Under the pieces are notes generated by a model. It saw only the letters and a list, made by a program, of their open reading frames with translations, made no database searches and was not told where the DNA came from. Of a stretch of 64,000 bases of DNA, positions 20,995 to 31,076 are shown in pieces. Location: positions 186,001 to 250,000 of the forward strand of contig JAFIFP010000007.1 of NCBI GenBank assembly GCA_020831965.1, given 5' to 3'. Source of the stretch: Idiomarina sp. GTDB taxonomy: Bacteria; Pseudomonadota; Gammaproteobacteria; Enterobacterales; Alteromonadaceae. The position numbers and the translations under genes are program-made. The first letter of the stretch is position 1. Each line of letters starts with the position of its first letter.

Positions 20995-21000
20995 TATAAT
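20995..21000 (+). promoter_or_regulatory. Probable cmk(-rpsA) promoter, perfect -10 hexamer
   Basis: A perfect TATAAT lies 55 bp upstream of the cmk ATG, in the short gap after aroA. No good -35 hexamer is at the right spacing (best is gtgcaa at 16 bp), so the promoter may need an activator or be weak. It would separate cmk-rpsA expression from the upstream operon. Confidence 0.5.
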
Positions 21001-21055
21001 TTCGCGGCTGAAAATAGATCGGTGGCGCGACTGCAGCTCTCAACCTGAGGTTTTT

Positions 21056-21763
21056 ATGGCTTTATCCGCAAAACAACATGCACCCGTTATTACGATTGAC
21101 GGTCCCGGAGGTTCTGGTAAAGGGACGATCACTCGAATGCTTGCGGAAAAACTTGGCTGGCATTTGCTCGACAGTGGTGCGATTTATCGCGTCTTAGCCG
21201 TGGCAGCATTACATCATGATTTCACTGCAGAAGATGAAGAGAGTCTCGTGGCTCTCGCGGCTGACCTCGATGTGGAGTTTGTGGTGAATGATGATACTGG
21301 GCTGACCCATGTCATCCTCGAAGGTGAAGACGTTACAGAGACCATTCGGGCGGAAGCCATGGGCATGAGCGCATCGAAGATTGCTGCTCTGCCAAGGGTT
21401 CGCGAGGCATTATTGCGCCGTCAAAGGGGATTTCGTGAACTTCCGGGTCTAGTTGCTGACGGACGCGACATGGGTACAGTGGTGTTCCCAGATGCAGAAG
21501 CTAAAATCTTTCTTACCGCGAGCACCGAAGAACGCGCCCGGCGGCGCTTTCAGCAATTGCAGGAGAAGGGTTTTGATGCTAATATGACCAGTCTCATCGC
21601 AGAAATTGCTGAGCGCGATGAACGAGACACGAAACGCTCCGTTGCCCCATTGAAGGCTGCGGAGGATTCTCTTGTTCTCGATTCTACCGGTAAGTCGATT
21701 GAGCAAGTGTTAGACGAAGTGCTGCAATTTGCACATCAAAAGCTCTCGACTGTAAAAAATTGA
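21056..21763 (+). CDS. cmk: Cytidylate kinase
   Basis: 235 residues. The P-loop reads [14 protein letters not shown], followed by [37 protein letters not shown] (matching [10 protein letters not shown]) and the ERDERDTKR lid. It phosphorylates CMP and dCMP. The frame extends 32 codons upstream, but the ATG at 21056 has a TGAGG ribosome site and begins the conserved sequence. cmk-rpsA-ihfB is a universal gammaproteobacterial order. Confidence 0.96.
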   Translation: MALSAKQHAPVITIDGPGGSGKGTITRMLAEKLGWHLLDSGAIYRVLAVAALHHDFTAEDEESLVALAADLDVEFVVNDDTGLTHVILEGEDVTETIRAEAMGMSASKIAALPRVREALLRRQRGFRELPGLVADGRDMGTVVFPDAEAKIFLTASTEERARRRFQQLQEKGFDANMTSLIAEIAERDERDTKRSVAPLKAAEDSLVLDSTGKSIEQVLDEVLQFAHQKLSTVKN

Positions 21764-21882
21764 TTAAATCGAGCGTCGCTCGATTACTCAAGGGTCAGCG
21801 ACAGGATGTGGCTGATTACGTACAACAACCCCGTCGATATGGATTTCGTACGGATGTCAAAACTTAGACGAAGTTATCAAAT
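21764..21882 (+). promoter_or_regulatory. rpsA leader with weak Shine-Dalgarno (candidate S1 autoregulation site)
   Basis: The gap before rpsA has a 7-bp hairpin (21767-21773 with 21779-21785) and no canonical ribosome site. The best is GAAG at 21870-21873. E. coli rpsA also uses a degenerate GAAG element in a folded leader that is bound by S1 itself for autogenous repression. The same design is inferred here. Confidence 0.5.
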
Positions 21883-23556
21883 ATGACTGAGAATTTTGCG
21901 CAATTATTTGAGGAAAGCCTCAAAGAAATCGAAACCCGCCCAGGTTCAATTGTAACTGGCATCGTTGTCTCTATCGAAAAAGATCTCGTATTGGTTGATG
22001 CTGGCCTGAAATCCGAAAGTGCAATCCCTGCAGAACAGTTCATGAATGCCGAAGGTAAGCTGGATATCAGCGTCGGTGATTCTGTTGAAGTTGCTCTCGA
22101 TGCAGTGGAAGACGGCTTCGGTGAAACTATCCTGTCTCGTGAGAAAGCGAAGCGCTACGAAGCTTGGCTGCAGCTGGAAGTTGCTTATGAGAAAGAAGAA
22201 ACTGTTATCGGTATTATTAGCGGTAAAGTTAAAGGTGGTTTTACAGTTGATCTGAACGGTGTTCGCGCGTTCCTACCGGGTTCACTGGTAGATGTTCGTC
22301 CAGTTCGTGACACAGCTCACCTGGAGAACAAAGATTTAGAATTCAAAGTAATCAAGCTTGATCAGAAGCGTAACAACGTTGTTGTTTCTCGTCGTGCAGT
22401 AATCGAGAAAGAGAACAGTGCTGAGCGTGAGCAGTTGCTTGAGAACTTGCAAGAAGGCCAAGAAGTTACAGGTATCGTTAAGAACCTGACTGATTACGGC
22501 GCGTTCGTTGATCTTGGCGGCGTAGACGGCTTATTGCACATCACAGATATGGCTTGGAAGCGCGTGAAGCACCCAAGTGAAATCGTGAATGTTGGCGACG
22601 AAATTACCTGTAAGGTATTGAAGTTCGACCGCGATCGTACCCGTGTATCTCTGGGTCTGAAGCAGTTGGGTGAAGATCCTTGGAGTGACTTAGCTAACCG
22701 TTACCCAGAAGGTGCTACTTTATCTGGTCGTGTAACTAACTTGACTGACTACGGCTGTTTCGTAGAACTTCAAGAAGGCGTTGAAGGCCTTGTACACGTT
22801 TCTGAAATGGACTGGACAAACAAAAACGTTCACCCATCTAAGATCGTGAACTTAGACGACACCGTTGAAGTGATGGTGCTAGAAATTGACGAAGAACGTC
22901 GTCGTATTTCTTTGGGTATCAAACAGTGTAAGCCAAACCCTTGGGAAGAGTTCGCGAAGAGCTTCCAGAAAGGCGATAAGGTCAGCGGTAAGATCAAGTC
23001 AATTACTGACTTCGGTATCTTCATCGGTCTTGACGGCAATATCGACGGTTTGGTTCACTTGTCAGATATTTCTTGGAACGCAACAGGTGAAGAAGCTGTT
23101 CGTGAGTTCAAGAAAGGCGAAGAAGTTGAAGCTGTTGTGTTGCAAGTTGACGCAGAGCGCGAGCGCATCTCTTTGGGTATCAAGCAAATTTCTGAAGATC
23201 CAGTGAATAACTATCTGGCGTCTCATAAGAAGGGTGCTATGGTTACTGGTACTATCAAAGAAGTTGACGCGAAGGGTGCAGTCGTCGATCTTACTGATGG
23301 TGTTGAAGGTTACATTCGTGCCTCTGATATCTCACGTGAGCGTATTGAAGACGCATCAACGGTACTGAAAGCTGGTGATAGCATTGAAGCTCGCTTCATG
23401 GGTATCGACCGTAAGAACCGTGTTATCAGCCTGAGTATTAAGGCGAAGGACGAAGCAGAAGAGAAAGCTGCGATGGACTCCGTCAATTCACAGGAAGAGA
23501 GCGCGTTCAACAGTGCAATGGCTGAAGCATTTAAAGCAGCTAAAACTGACGACTAA
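21883..23556 (+). CDS. rpsA: 30S ribosomal protein S1
   Basis: 557 residues, the same length as E. coli S1, made of six S1 RNA-binding domains. The third to sixth are recognised from repeated GxVxxxxxYGxFV-type motifs such as [17 protein letters not shown] and [16 protein letters not shown]. Domains 1-2 bind the ribosome and domains 3-6 bind mRNA during initiation. Codon use is strongly biased toward those of highly expressed genes (few rare codons), as expected. It is followed by ihfB after 43 bp. Confidence 0.98.
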   Translation: MTENFAQLFEESLKEIETRPGSIVTGIVVSIEKDLVLVDAGLKSESAIPAEQFMNAEGKLDISVGDSVEVALDAVEDGFGETILSREKAKRYEAWLQLEVAYEKEETVIGIISGKVKGGFTVDLNGVRAFLPGSLVDVRPVRDTAHLENKDLEFKVIKLDQKRNNVVVSRRAVIEKENSAEREQLLENLQEGQEVTGIVKNLTDYGAFVDLGGVDGLLHITDMAWKRVKHPSEIVNVGDEITCKVLKFDRDRTRVSLGLKQLGEDPWSDLANRYPEGATLSGRVTNLTDYGCFVELQEGVEGLVHVSEMDWTNKNVHPSKIVNLDDTVEVMVLEIDEERRRISLGIKQCKPNPWEEFAKSFQKGDKVSGKIKSITDFGIFIGLDGNIDGLVHLSDISWNATGEEAVREFKKGEEVEAVVLQVDAERERISLGIKQISEDPVNNYLASHKKGAMVTGTIKEVDAKGAVVDLTDGVEGYIRASDISRERIEDASTVLKAGDSIEARFMGIDRKNRVISLSIKAKDEAEEKAAMDSVNSQEESAFNSAMAEAFKAAKTDD

Positions 23557-23599
23557 GGTCGTTTGAGTTGAGGCTGGTTACCAAAGGAAAGGATCTGTT

Positions 23600-23884
23600 A
23601 TGACCAAGTCAGAGCTGATTGAACTTCTCATAAGTAAACAGCCTCAGATGGCGCCCAAAGAAGTCGAGGCCGGTGTACGCACGATTCTAGAATCGATGAT
23701 TACATCATTGGCCGGTGGTGAACGTATCGAAATTCGTGGCTTTGGTAGTTTTTCATTACACTACCGTAAGCCGCGCGTCGGGCGGAATCCAAAAACTGGT
23801 GATAAAGTCGAGTTGAATGGTAAGTATGTTCCTCACTTTAAACCGGGAAAATCGCTTCGCGAACGGGTTGACCACAACTCTTAA
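23600..23884 (+). CDS. ihfB: Integration host factor subunit beta
   Basis: 94 residues of the DNABII family. [25 protein letters not shown] and the DNA-intercalating loop RNPKTG are present. IHF-beta pairs with IhfA to bend DNA sharply at promoters, origins and recombination sites. A AAAGGAAAGGA purine tract provides the ribosome site. It is placed directly after rpsA as in E. coli, and a terminator follows. Confidence 0.96.
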   Translation: MTKSELIELLISKQPQMAPKEVEAGVRTILESMITSLAGGERIEIRGFGSFSLHYRKPRVGRNPKTGDKVELNGKYVPHFKPGKSLRERVDHNS

Positions 23885-23900
23885 AAGACCTCGGAATCAG

Positions 23901-23933
23901 AAAAAGGCATGCTATACTGGCATGCCTTTTTTA
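23901..23933 (+). terminator. Terminator after ihfB
   Basis: An 11-bp stem (23902-23912 with 23920-23930), 7-nt loop, then a T-run. It precedes lapA by only 25 bp, so lapA-lapB-pyrF is probably expressed by readthrough or from a promoter overlapping this site; the loop itself holds a tatact sequence. Confidence 0.88.
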
Positions 23934-23957
23934 TATCCGCTGCCAAAAGGACTGAAC

Positions 23958-24221
23958 ATGGCTCGTCTTCTGCTTGGACTTATACCGCTGTTGGTATTCT
24001 TCGTGCTGGCATTAGTAGTCGGCTCACAGAATACGGATGTGGTGTCAGTTAACCTTATTGTTTTCCAGACTGAAGCGACCCTAGCTACGGTAATCGCTTG
24101 GAGTTTAGCGATTGGGTTCTTCTTCGGTTTGAGCTCATTTATTGCAAGTTACCTTGGCCTTCGTTTTCGTTATCGTCGGTTACGTAAAGACTTGATTCAA
24201 CGTGCAAAAGCTGGGAAGTAG
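23958..24221 (+). CDS. lapA: Lipopolysaccharide assembly protein LapA (DUF1049)
   Basis: 87 residues with two transmembrane helices (about 3-22 and 41-63) separated by a short loop with GSQNTDVVSVNLIVF, then a basic tail RFRYRRLRKDLIQ. This is the LapA/YciS pattern. LapA works with LapB in controlling LPS synthesis at the inner membrane. The open frame runs 47 codons upstream, but the ATG at 23958, with AAAGGA before it, begins the family sequence. The stop is 2 bp before lapB. Confidence 0.9.
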   Translation: MARLLLGLIPLLVFFVLALVVGSQNTDVVSVNLIVFQTEATLATVIAWSLAIGFFFGLSSFIASYLGLRFRYRRLRKDLIQRAKAGK

Positions 24222-24223
24222 CG

Positions 24224-25381
24224 ATGCTTGAGTTGCTCTTTCTTTTACTCCCTGTTGCAGCCGCTTATGGTTGGTTTATGGGCCGTAACAGCGTTCGACA
24301 AGAGCAACGCAAAGAACAAGAGCAATTTTCTAAGAATTATGTGGCCGGAATTAATTTATTACTTTCAGAGCAGAGTGATAAAGCGGTCGATCTCTTCATT
24401 GATATTCTGAATGTCGATAGCGAAACCATAGAAACTCACTGGACTTTAGGAAAACTTTTCCGGCGTCGCGGCGAGGTGGATCGGGCAATTCGCATTCATC
24501 AGAACCTCATTGCACGGCCCTCATTAACAGAACATCAACGCCACCAAGCTATGCTCGAGTTAGGACGTGACTATTTGTCCGCAGGCTTGTACGACAGAGC
24601 TGAAAACATGTTCACGGAACTCGAGGCTCATAGCGAGTTCCGCGAGGAAAGTGAAAGACTGCTGCTTCAGCTCTATGAGTCAACGAATGAGTGGGATAGG
24701 GCGATTAAGGTGGCTTTGCGTTTACGTCGACATGACGCCACGACCTCAGTTGTGATTGCACAATTCTATTGTGAGCTAGCTGACCGGCAAGAGGATCGCG
24801 GGAGTGCCTTAAAGTTCTACGAGAAAGCTCTCAAGCACGATAAGCAATGTGTGCGAGCACGACTGGCGATGGGGCGCTGGTGCCTCGCGGAGTCGAACCC
24901 CAGAAACGCGCTTGATTACCTGCTACCGCTATTGAACGACGATCCTGACTTCATTCCCGAAGCCTTGCCTTTGATCGAGCAGGCCTATGTAGCGAAGGAT
25001 GACGTAAGCGGATTACTCAGTTGCTTGCATGATGTCGTCATGGAACACCCCTGTGCGACAGGCGTGATTATGCTGGCGAAGTATGTGGCAGAACAGAATG
25101 ACATTCTGGCAGCTGAGCAATTTATGTTGGCGGCACTCAGACGCAACCCCACGATGCGCGGTTTCCATAAGCTGATTGATTTACATGTGCAAAATGCCGC
25201 ACCTGGGAAAGAGAAAGATAGCCTGACCTTGCTGAAGAACATTGTTTCCGATCAGTTAAAGCAGCGTTCACGATATCGCTGCCGACACTGTGGCTTCTCA
25301 AGCCAAATGCTTTATTGGCATTGTCCGTCATGTAAGGTTTGGGGAGAAATTAAACCGACACGAGGATTGGACGGAGAGTAA
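24224..25381 (+). CDS. lapB: LPS assembly protein LapB (YciM), TPR and rubredoxin-like domain
   Basis: 385 residues. An N-terminal membrane anchor (about 1-18) is followed by GRNSVRQEQ, several tetratricopeptide repeats and a C-terminal rubredoxin-type metal domain (CRHCGF...CPSCKVW, two CxxC pairs). LapB controls LpxC degradation by FtsH and so sets the LPS amount. Length matches E. coli LapB (389). It overlaps pyrF by one base (TAATG), as in other members of the order. Confidence 0.95.
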   Translation: MLELLFLLLPVAAAYGWFMGRNSVRQEQRKEQEQFSKNYVAGINLLLSEQSDKAVDLFIDILNVDSETIETHWTLGKLFRRRGEVDRAIRIHQNLIARPSLTEHQRHQAMLELGRDYLSAGLYDRAENMFTELEAHSEFREESERLLLQLYESTNEWDRAIKVALRLRRHDATTSVVIAQFYCELADRQEDRGSALKFYEKALKHDKQCVRARLAMGRWCLAESNPRNALDYLLPLLNDDPDFIPEALPLIEQAYVAKDDVSGLLSCLHDVVMEHPCATGVIMLAKYVAEQNDILAAEQFMLAALRRNPTMRGFHKLIDLHVQNAAPGKEKDSLTLLKNIVSDQLKQRSRYRCRHCGFSSQMLYWHCPSCKVWGEIKPTRGLDGE

Positions 25382-26091
25382 TGAAACGTATTGTAGTAGC
25401 ACTCGACTTTTCGCAGCCGGAGCAAGCATTGGATTTTGCTCGCACGCTTACACCTGAATCTTGCCGATTAAAAGTAGGTAAAGAGCTGTTCACTCGCGGT
25501 GGCCCAGGACTGATTAAACAGTTGCATGCTTTAGGTTTTGAGCTATTTCTCGATTTGAAGTTTCACGATATCCCTAACACCGTGGCCCAAGCTGTAAAGG
25601 CGAGTGCTGAATTAGGTGTTTGGATGGTCAACGTTCACGCGAGTGGCGGTGCTAAGATGATGAGTGCAGCAAAGCATGCGCTCGCAGAATTTGGCGAGAA
25701 GGCCCCATTACTGATTGGCGTAACTGTATTGACCAGCATGTCGGATGAAGATCTGCACTCAACAGGCATTACACGGTCACTTGAAGAGCAGGTTCTCTTT
25801 CTTGCCAAACAAGCTCAATCTGCTGGTCTTGACGGTGTTGTGTGCTCGGCACGCGAGGCGGAGATGTTACGACGGGAGCTTGGCCCTGATTTTCTACTAG
25901 TGACACCGGGAATTCGTCCGAAGGGTGCTGCCTTGGATGACCAAACTCGCGTGATGACACCGGAAGAGGCAGTCATATCTGGAGTCGATTATTTAGTGAT
26001 GGGACGACCAATTCGTCTGAACGACCAACCTGTAGAGTTATTATCAGCAATTAACCAGCAATTAGCTGCGCTTCCTCAGTCGCAAGGCTAG
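25381..26091 (+). CDS. pyrF: Orotidine 5'-phosphate decarboxylase
   Basis: 236 residues, TIM barrel. The catalytic charge network is visible in [13 protein letters not shown] (Asp58, Lys60, Asp63), with VTPGIRP and YLVMGRPI forming the phosphate-binding end. It converts OMP to UMP, the last step of pyrimidine synthesis. Translational coupling to lapB by a one-base overlap is the usual arrangement. Confidence 0.97.
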   Translation: MKRIVVALDFSQPEQALDFARTLTPESCRLKVGKELFTRGGPGLIKQLHALGFELFLDLKFHDIPNTVAQAVKASAELGVWMVNVHASGGAKMMSAAKHALAEFGEKAPLLIGVTVLTSMSDEDLHSTGITRSLEEQVLFLAKQAQSAGLDGVVCSAREAEMLRRELGPDFLLVTPGIRPKGAALDDQTRVMTPEEAVISGVDYLVMGRPIRLNDQPVELLSAINQQLAALPQSQG

Positions 26092-26102
26092 GCGCTTGTT
26101 CC

Positions 26103-26137
26103 TATAATGTTGACGTTGCAATGGATGCAGCGTCAAC
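26103..26137 (+). promoter_or_regulatory. Promoter -10 and 5' hairpin before the comEA-like gene
   Basis: A perfect TATAAT at 26103-26108 (12 bp after the pyrF stop) is followed at once by an inverted repeat: 26109-26115 pairs with 26131-26137, with an inner 4-bp helix. The -35 region is poor. The hairpin would be at the very 5' end of the mRNA. It might stabilise the transcript or be an operator. Confidence 0.45.
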
Positions 26138-26154
26138 TTAAATAAGGAACTTAT

Positions 26155-26478
26155 ATGCTTCGTAAAACCCTGTTATTTGCTTCGCTGATTTCACCCCTGG
26201 TTTTAGTCTGCCCACCTGCTGCACTAGCAGATGTCGGGGCGGGTGGTAAAGAATCTCGTGACGCATCAATGCAAGAACAAACGCCACGCGTAAATATTAA
26301 TACAGCGTCTGCCGAAGAAATTGCTGCGGCATTGCGCGGAGTAGGCTTAGCGCGAGCGCGCGCTATTATTGAACTAAGAGAGAAGCTGGGGCAGTTTACT
26401 GACATTGACCAGTTACTAGAGGTACGAGGTTTGGGTATCCGTATTCTCAATGAGAATCGAGAACGTATTCGTCTTTAA
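26155..26478 (+). CDS. ComEA-family helix-hairpin-helix DNA-binding protein
   Basis: 107 residues. The signal peptide (about 1-25, ending PPAALADV) is followed by a linker and a ComEA helix-hairpin-helix region (VNINTASAEEIAAALRGVGLARARAIIELREKL is the recognisable block, residues about 43-75). Related proteins bind incoming DNA in the periplasm during natural transformation. Short secreted versions like this one are common in Vibrionales and Alteromonadales. It follows pyrF and converges with rne. Confidence 0.88.
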   Translation: MLRKTLLFASLISPLVLVCPPAALADVGAGGKESRDASMQEQTPRVNINTASAEEIAAALRGVGLARARAIIELREKLGQFTDIDQLLEVRGLGIRILNENRERIRL

Positions 26479-26509
26479 TCTGGTCGCCGTTTACTTGGCA
26501 CCAAACAAA

Positions 26510-26538
26510 AAAGGCCGGCGTAAAGCCGGCCTTTGTTC
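26510..26538. terminator. Bidirectional terminator between the comEA-like gene and rne
   Basis: A 10-bp GC-rich stem (26510-26519 with 26525-26534) with a 5-nt loop. A-run on one side and TTTGTT on the other suit the two convergent genes. Confidence 0.88.
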
Positions 26539-26550
26539 ATTTCAAAGCGA

Positions 26551-29500
26551 TTAGCTATCTTGGTCTGGGGTGCAGCGAGCGGCACCTGCAGAACTCTTAT
26601 TCACTGGGAATGAGTATCCGCCAATTCGTCCACTTACCGAAACCGGTGTGCGTGCTTCAGCTGCAACAGGCTTAAGCACAACTGGGGCTTCTTCTACGGC
26701 GACTGGACTTGCTTTCACCATACCAGAAGAGGCTTTGCCGCGAGGTTTCTGCACTCTTGCAACTACGACTGGGGCAGATGCCTTTTTAGCTACTACTGGC
26801 TCTTGCTCCGGGAATAGGGGGCTCTCTGAGCTTTCTGCGGCAACTTCTTCACTCACTACTTCTGAAGTTGTTGTAGTTGCCTGATTTGGCTCAGTCGCTT
26901 CAGTAGCCTTAGTAAGAGTTTCTTCGTCGGCTGCTACCTGCGCTTCGTCGGTGGTTGGCTTAACCGGTACTTCTGCCTTTTCGGTCTCGCTTGCAGTGGC
27001 AGCCTCGGCTACATCGGTGTTTGACGGAGCCGTGACCTCGCTTTCACCTTCCGGAGTAGTTGCTTCAGGTACCGATGATGTCTCGACAGCCTTTTCCTTG
27101 CTTGAGGTTTTCCGTTTCGTTTTCGGTGCCACAGCTTCTTCAGTCGGCGCAGTATCTGCAACTGAGTCGTTATGTTCCGCAGAAGTTTTTGCTTCTGTGT
27201 CAGCGATTTCAGTATTCTCGACCGGTGTACTTTCTTCGGCTACAGTTGTGACGTCCGCTTTCTTCGGACGACGCGTGCGACGAGGGCGCTTCGGTTTATC
27301 TGCATTTGCTTCAACGCTTTCCTTCGTTTCAGCGGTTGCAGAATCGACAGCTTGCTCAGTTTCATTAGTCGTCGTAGCCTCGGTATTTTGGGTACTCTCT
27401 GACTGTTCGGTCGCAGTTTCTGAAGTAACGTCTGTGGCAGCGTGCTCAACTGGTGCTGACTGCTCGTCCGTTTTGGTCTGTGCAGTAACTGGAGCATCGT
27501 TAACAATCTCAGTTGCTGGAACTGGAGCGTTATCTTGCGCTTCCACATCACTCTGCGGTTGGCGAACCGAGCGCTCTAGGTTACGGCGTTCGCGACGATG
27601 TTTCTGAACTGTATCGCTAACTTCCACTTCTTCAGCTTGAGTTTGGGTTTGTACAGAATCTTTTGGCTGACTTGCGCCTCGATTCTCACTGCCGCCACGG
27701 CGACGACGGTTACGACGGCCGCGGCCTTCGTTAGTCGTTGCTGCTTTTGTTTCATCAGTGGCTTTGTCGTGACTTTCCGGACGTTCAGTGCGTTGCGTCT
27801 GTGAGTCTGCATCTGCTGTTTTCTGACTACGTTGACGGTTTTGGCCACCACGTGTATTGCGACGACGCTGACGGTTTTGACCACCGCGCTCACCAGACTT
27901 ATTGCGATCTTGCGGACGACGATTATCCGTGCTTTTCGACTTTTGATCTTTGTCATCAGTTTCAAATAATGACTTAAGCCAATCGCCTAAACGTTTCATC
28001 AGCCCAGGACCCGCCGGAGCTTTTGCAACTTTGGCTACCGTTGGCGCAACAGGGCTAGCCGCTGGCTTTTCAGGGGCTACAATTTGCTTTAATGCAGGTT
28101 CGTCACTGCGCTCGCGGGGGCCTTGGAACTCGACTCTTTGTTCCGGCGGTGCTTGCAACAGCTCAAAGCTATGCACATCCTGTAGCTCATCCGTACGAAT
28201 GCGAGACACATCAAAATGAGGTGTTTCCAAGTATGGATTTGGAATAATGAGAATCTGTGTCTTATTTCGCTTCTCAATGGTTTGCAATGCTTCACGCTTT
28301 TCATTCAGAAGGTAGGTAGCCACCGGCACAGGAACCTGTGCTGTCACCTGAGCAGTGTTGTCTTTCAGTGCCTCTTCTTCGATTAAGCGAAGAATTGAGA
28401 GCGCTAATGACTCGTTACCACGAATTGTTCCCTGACCGTTACAGCGCGGACAAACGTGGTTCGCTGACTCACCGAGTGATGGACGTAAACGCTGGCGGCT
28501 CATTTCAAGTAAGCCAAACCGTGAAATACGAGTGACTTGCACACGTGCGCGATCTTGCTTCAACGCGTCCCGAAGGCGGTTTTCAACTTCGCGTTGGTGC
28601 TTCATTGGTGTCATGTCGATAAAATCGATAACAATCAGGCCACCGACGTCGCGCAAACGAAGTTGACGGGCAATCTCGTCCGCTGCTTCTAGGTTTGTTT
28701 GCAACGCGGTCTCTTCGATATCTCCGCCTTTTGTTGCTTTTGCAGAGTTAATGTCGATCGAGGTGAGCGCTTCAGTAGGGTCGATTGAAATCGAACCACC
28801 AGACGGCAAACGAACTTCGCGTTGGAAAGCAGATTCAATTTGGCTTTCGATTTGATAATGATTGAAAAGAGGGACGTCACCTTTGTAAAGCTTCACGCGT
28901 TGCATGAAGTCTGGACGCACAATCTTAATGTGTTCACGAGCTTGATCGAAGATGGTTTCGTCATCAATCAGGATTTCACCGATGTCGCGGCGTAAGTAAT
29001 CACGGATTGCGCGGAAAATGACATTACTTTCCTGATGGATCAGGAAGGGCGCAGAACGGCTTGCAGACGCCTCTTCAATGGCTTGCCAGTGATGTAGCAA
29101 TACATTGAGATCCCATGCTAGCTCTTCTGCTGATTTGCCAACACCAGCAGTGCGGACAATAAGCCCCATACCGTCTGGCACGACAAGATCGGTCATTGCA
29201 TCTTTTAATTGAGTTCTTTCATCGCCTTCAATACGACGAGAAATACCACCAGCGCGTGGGTTGTTTGGCATTAACACCAAGTAGCTACCCGCGAGAGAGA
29301 TAAAAGTAGTTAACGCAGCGCCTTTTTGGCCACGTTCTTCTTTATCAATCTGGACAATCACTTCCTGACCTTCACGGATGACGTCTTTGATGTTCGGACG
29401 GCCACTGAATTTGTAGTCTTTAGGGAAGTAATTCTTAGCGATTTCTTTCAGGGGGAGGAAACCGTGCCGGTCGGCACCGTAGTCTACGAAGGCGGCTTCG

Positions 29501-29658
29501 AGGCTTGGCTCTACGCGCGTAATTTTGCCTTTATAGATATTTGATTTCTTTTGCTCGTGACCTGGACTTTCGATATCTAGGTCATATAGACGCTGACCGT
29601 CTACCAACGCAACACGGAGTTCTTCCTGTTGCGTCGCATTAATTAGCATTCTTTTCAT
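26551..29658 (-). CDS. rne: Ribonuclease E
   Basis: 1035 residues. The N-terminal catalytic half has the S1 domain ([20 protein letters not shown]), DNase I-like catalytic residues Asp302 ([10 protein letters not shown]) and Asp345 (IVIDFIDM), and the zinc-link Cys403/Cys406 (CPRC). The C-terminal half is disordered and low-complexity: Arg-rich stretches with GGQNRQRR-type repeats, then long Glu/Thr/Ala-rich tracts. It is the scaffold for RNA binding and the degradosome. The ATG at 29658 gives [10 protein letters not shown], the family start; an open frame extends 29 codons upstream. It is the main mRNA-decay and rRNA-processing endonuclease. Confidence 0.96.
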   Translation of the reverse strand: MKRMLINATQQEELRVALVDGQRLYDLDIESPGHEQKKSNIYKGKITRVEPSLEAAFVDYGADRHGFLPLKEIAKNYFPKDYKFSGRPNIKDVIREGQEVIVQIDKEERGQKGAALTTFISLAGSYLVLMPNNPRAGGISRRIEGDERTQLKDAMTDLVVPDGMGLIVRTAGVGKSAEELAWDLNVLLHHWQAIEEASASRSAPFLIHQESNVIFRAIRDYLRRDIGEILIDDETIFDQAREHIKIVRPDFMQRVKLYKGDVPLFNHYQIESQIESAFQREVRLPSGGSISIDPTEALTSIDINSAKATKGGDIEETALQTNLEAADEIARQLRLRDVGGLIVIDFIDMTPMKHQREVENRLRDALKQDRARVQVTRISRFGLLEMSRQRLRPSLGESANHVCPRCNGQGTIRGNESLALSILRLIEEEALKDNTAQVTAQVPVPVATYLLNEKREALQTIEKRNKTQILIIPNPYLETPHFDVSRIRTDELQDVHSFELLQAPPEQRVEFQGPRERSDEPALKQIVAPEKPAASPVAPTVAKVAKAPAGPGLMKRLGDWLKSLFETDDKDQKSKSTDNRRPQDRNKSGERGGQNRQRRRNTRGGQNRQRSQKTADADSQTQRTERPESHDKATDETKAATTNEGRGRRNRRRRGGSENRGASQPKDSVQTQTQAEEVEVSDTVQKHRRERRNLERSVRQPQSDVEAQDNAPVPATEIVNDAPVTAQTKTDEQSAPVEHAATDVTSETATEQSESTQNTEATTTNETEQAVDSATAETKESVEANADKPKRPRRTRRPKKADVTTVAEESTPVENTEIADTEAKTSAEHNDSVADTAPTEEAVAPKTKRKTSSKEKAVETSSVPEATTPEGESEVTAPSNTDVAEAATASETEKAEVPVKPTTDEAQVAADEETLTKATEATEPNQATTTTSEVVSEEVAAESSESPLFPEQEPVVAKKASAPVVVARVQKPRGKASSGMVKASPVAVEEAPVVLKPVAAEARTPVSVSGRIGGYSFPVNKSSAGAARCTPDQDS

Positions 29659-30076
29659 ATATTGTGACTCATACTCTGATGTATAGGGCCACAACACTGC
29701 ACCGGAAAACGGTCCTGTTCCGCCAACTGAAACTATCGGTGTCATCGCTTACTCAGCGCGATAGACGATACTTTTGAATTCCCGAAAGTTGCAATGTGCT
29801 CTTTGTCTGCTTGTCAATTTCATCGCATGAGCCGTGGTCGGCTGATGCGGGGCTACCCGTGTTTTGGCATGTTCATACTGCGCCAAGGCCACGTGTAGCT
29901 CTAAATTTCTGCTGAACCGAAACAGGCAATATTTGCCTCGTCAGTGTTGTCGCATGGTTGTAAATTCAACAGGCGGACTATTTGAGTCTACGCCCCGACC
30001 ATTAAATGATTCTGACAGGGCATTGTCGCATTATTGCCCCAGTGTGACAAGCAAGAAATAAGCCACTCAAATCTGC
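29659..30076 (-). promoter_or_regulatory. Long rne 5' leader / rne-rluC intergenic region
   Basis: 455 bp separate rne from rluC with no gene. In E. coli this divergent gap holds the about 360-nt rne leader, whose hairpins let RNase E regulate its own mRNA. Here small hairpins are visible: 29701-29713 (accg/cggt) and 29922-29937 (aggcaa/ttgcct). No strong ribosome site precedes the rne ATG. Conserved autoregulation is inference. Confidence 0.5.
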
Positions 30077-30104
30077 TCGACCCGTTTATAACTCATGCTA
30101 CAAT
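30077..30104 (+). promoter_or_regulatory. rluC promoter (extended -10) placing +1 next to the ATG
   Basis: The -10 hexamer TACAAT (30099-30104) has an extended TGC element directly before it and a -35-like TCGACC (30077-30082) at 16 bp. The predicted start, about 7 bp downstream of the -10, falls near 30111, only about 3 bases before the rluC ATG at 30114. No ribosome site is present. Confidence 0.6.
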
Positions 30105-30113
30105 GCGCACCCT

Positions 30114-31076
30114 ATGAGTGACACCAATATTCCACAAGTGAGTTGGCACAGAATCAGCTCAGACGAAGCAGGGCAACGGGTCGACAACTTTTTGTTGAGT
30201 CGACTTAAAGGCGTGCCTAAAAGTATGATTTATCGCATCGTGCGCAAGGGCGAAGTGAGAATAAACAAGAAGCGCTGCAAACCTGACTATAAGTTAGCCG
30301 AGGGGGACGAAGTTCGAATTCCCCCAGTTCGAGTCGCTCCAAAGCAAGAATTACCGAACCCCAAACTTGGGCGCATCGCTGAGCTAGAATCATGCATTAT
30401 TTACGAAGATGACTCTTTAATCGTAATTAATAAATCCTCAGGGCTTGCTGTGCATGGTGGTTCAGGGTTGCAGTTTGGTTTAATTGAAGGCCTGAGAAGC
30501 TTGCGACCTGACCATAAATTCCTAGAGCTTGTGCATCGGCTGGATCGCGATACATCGGGAATCATTTTAGTTGCAAAGAAACGTTCTGCACTGCGAGCGC
30601 TGCATGAACAACTTCGCGAAAAGACCATGGATAAGCGTTATCTTGCTTTAGTCGTCGGGAAGTGGCCTGCGCAACGTAAGAAGGTTAGCGCTCCCTTGTT
30701 AAAGAATACCTTGAAGTCGGGTGAGCGGGTCGTTCGCGTTGATGATACGGGCAAACCATCTTTGACGCGTTTTAGTGTGGTTGAGCGTTTTCACGACGCC
30801 ACGCTAGTGGAAGCAGAGCCGGTCACGGGCCGTACCCACCAGATTCGTGTACACGCGCAGATTGCAGGGCATCCTATTGCCTGCGATGACAAGTACGGAG
30901 CGCCTGAGTTCGATGCCCGGATGCGTAGTTTGGGTTTGGCGCGTTTGTTTTTGCATGCTCGTGAGCTGGCGTTTCTACACCCGAAAACAGGCACCACTAT
31001 GCGTTTCGAAGCGCCCCTTGATAACGCACTGATAACCGCACTTGAACGCTTACGGAAGGACAGTCCAGCGGCATGA
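30114..31076 (+). CDS. rluC: 23S rRNA pseudouridine synthase C
   Basis: 320 residues. An N-terminal S4 RNA-binding domain ([25 protein letters not shown]..., residues about 20-80) is followed by the RsuA/RluA catalytic domain with the active-site Asp in [11 protein letters not shown] and the [12 protein letters not shown] motif. It modifies U955, U2504 and U2580 in E. coli 23S rRNA. The N-terminus lines up with the E. coli protein, so the ATG is right although no Shine-Dalgarno precedes it. It overlaps the next gene by 4 bp (ATGA). Confidence 0.96.
   Translation: MSDTNIPQVSWHRISSDEAGQRVDNFLLSRLKGVPKSMIYRIVRKGEVRINKKRCKPDYKLAEGDEVRIPPVRVAPKQELPNPKLGRIAELESCIIYEDDSLIVINKSSGLAVHGGSGLQFGLIEGLRSLRPDHKFLELVHRLDRDTSGIILVAKKRSALRALHEQLREKTMDKRYLALVVGKWPAQRKKVSAPLLKNTLKSGERVVRVDDTGKPSLTRFSVVERFHDATLVEAEPVTGRTHQIRVHAQIAGHPIACDDKYGAPEFDARMRSLGLARLFLHARELAFLHPKTGTTMRFEAPLDNALITALERLRKDSPAA

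Noticed and set aside
26951-27607. A 218-codon open frame antisense to the rne tail
   Set aside because: It lies opposite the low-complexity Glu/Thr/Ala-rich region, and its Ser/Val/Ala-rich translation is what such codons give on the other strand. No ribosome site or recognisable domain.
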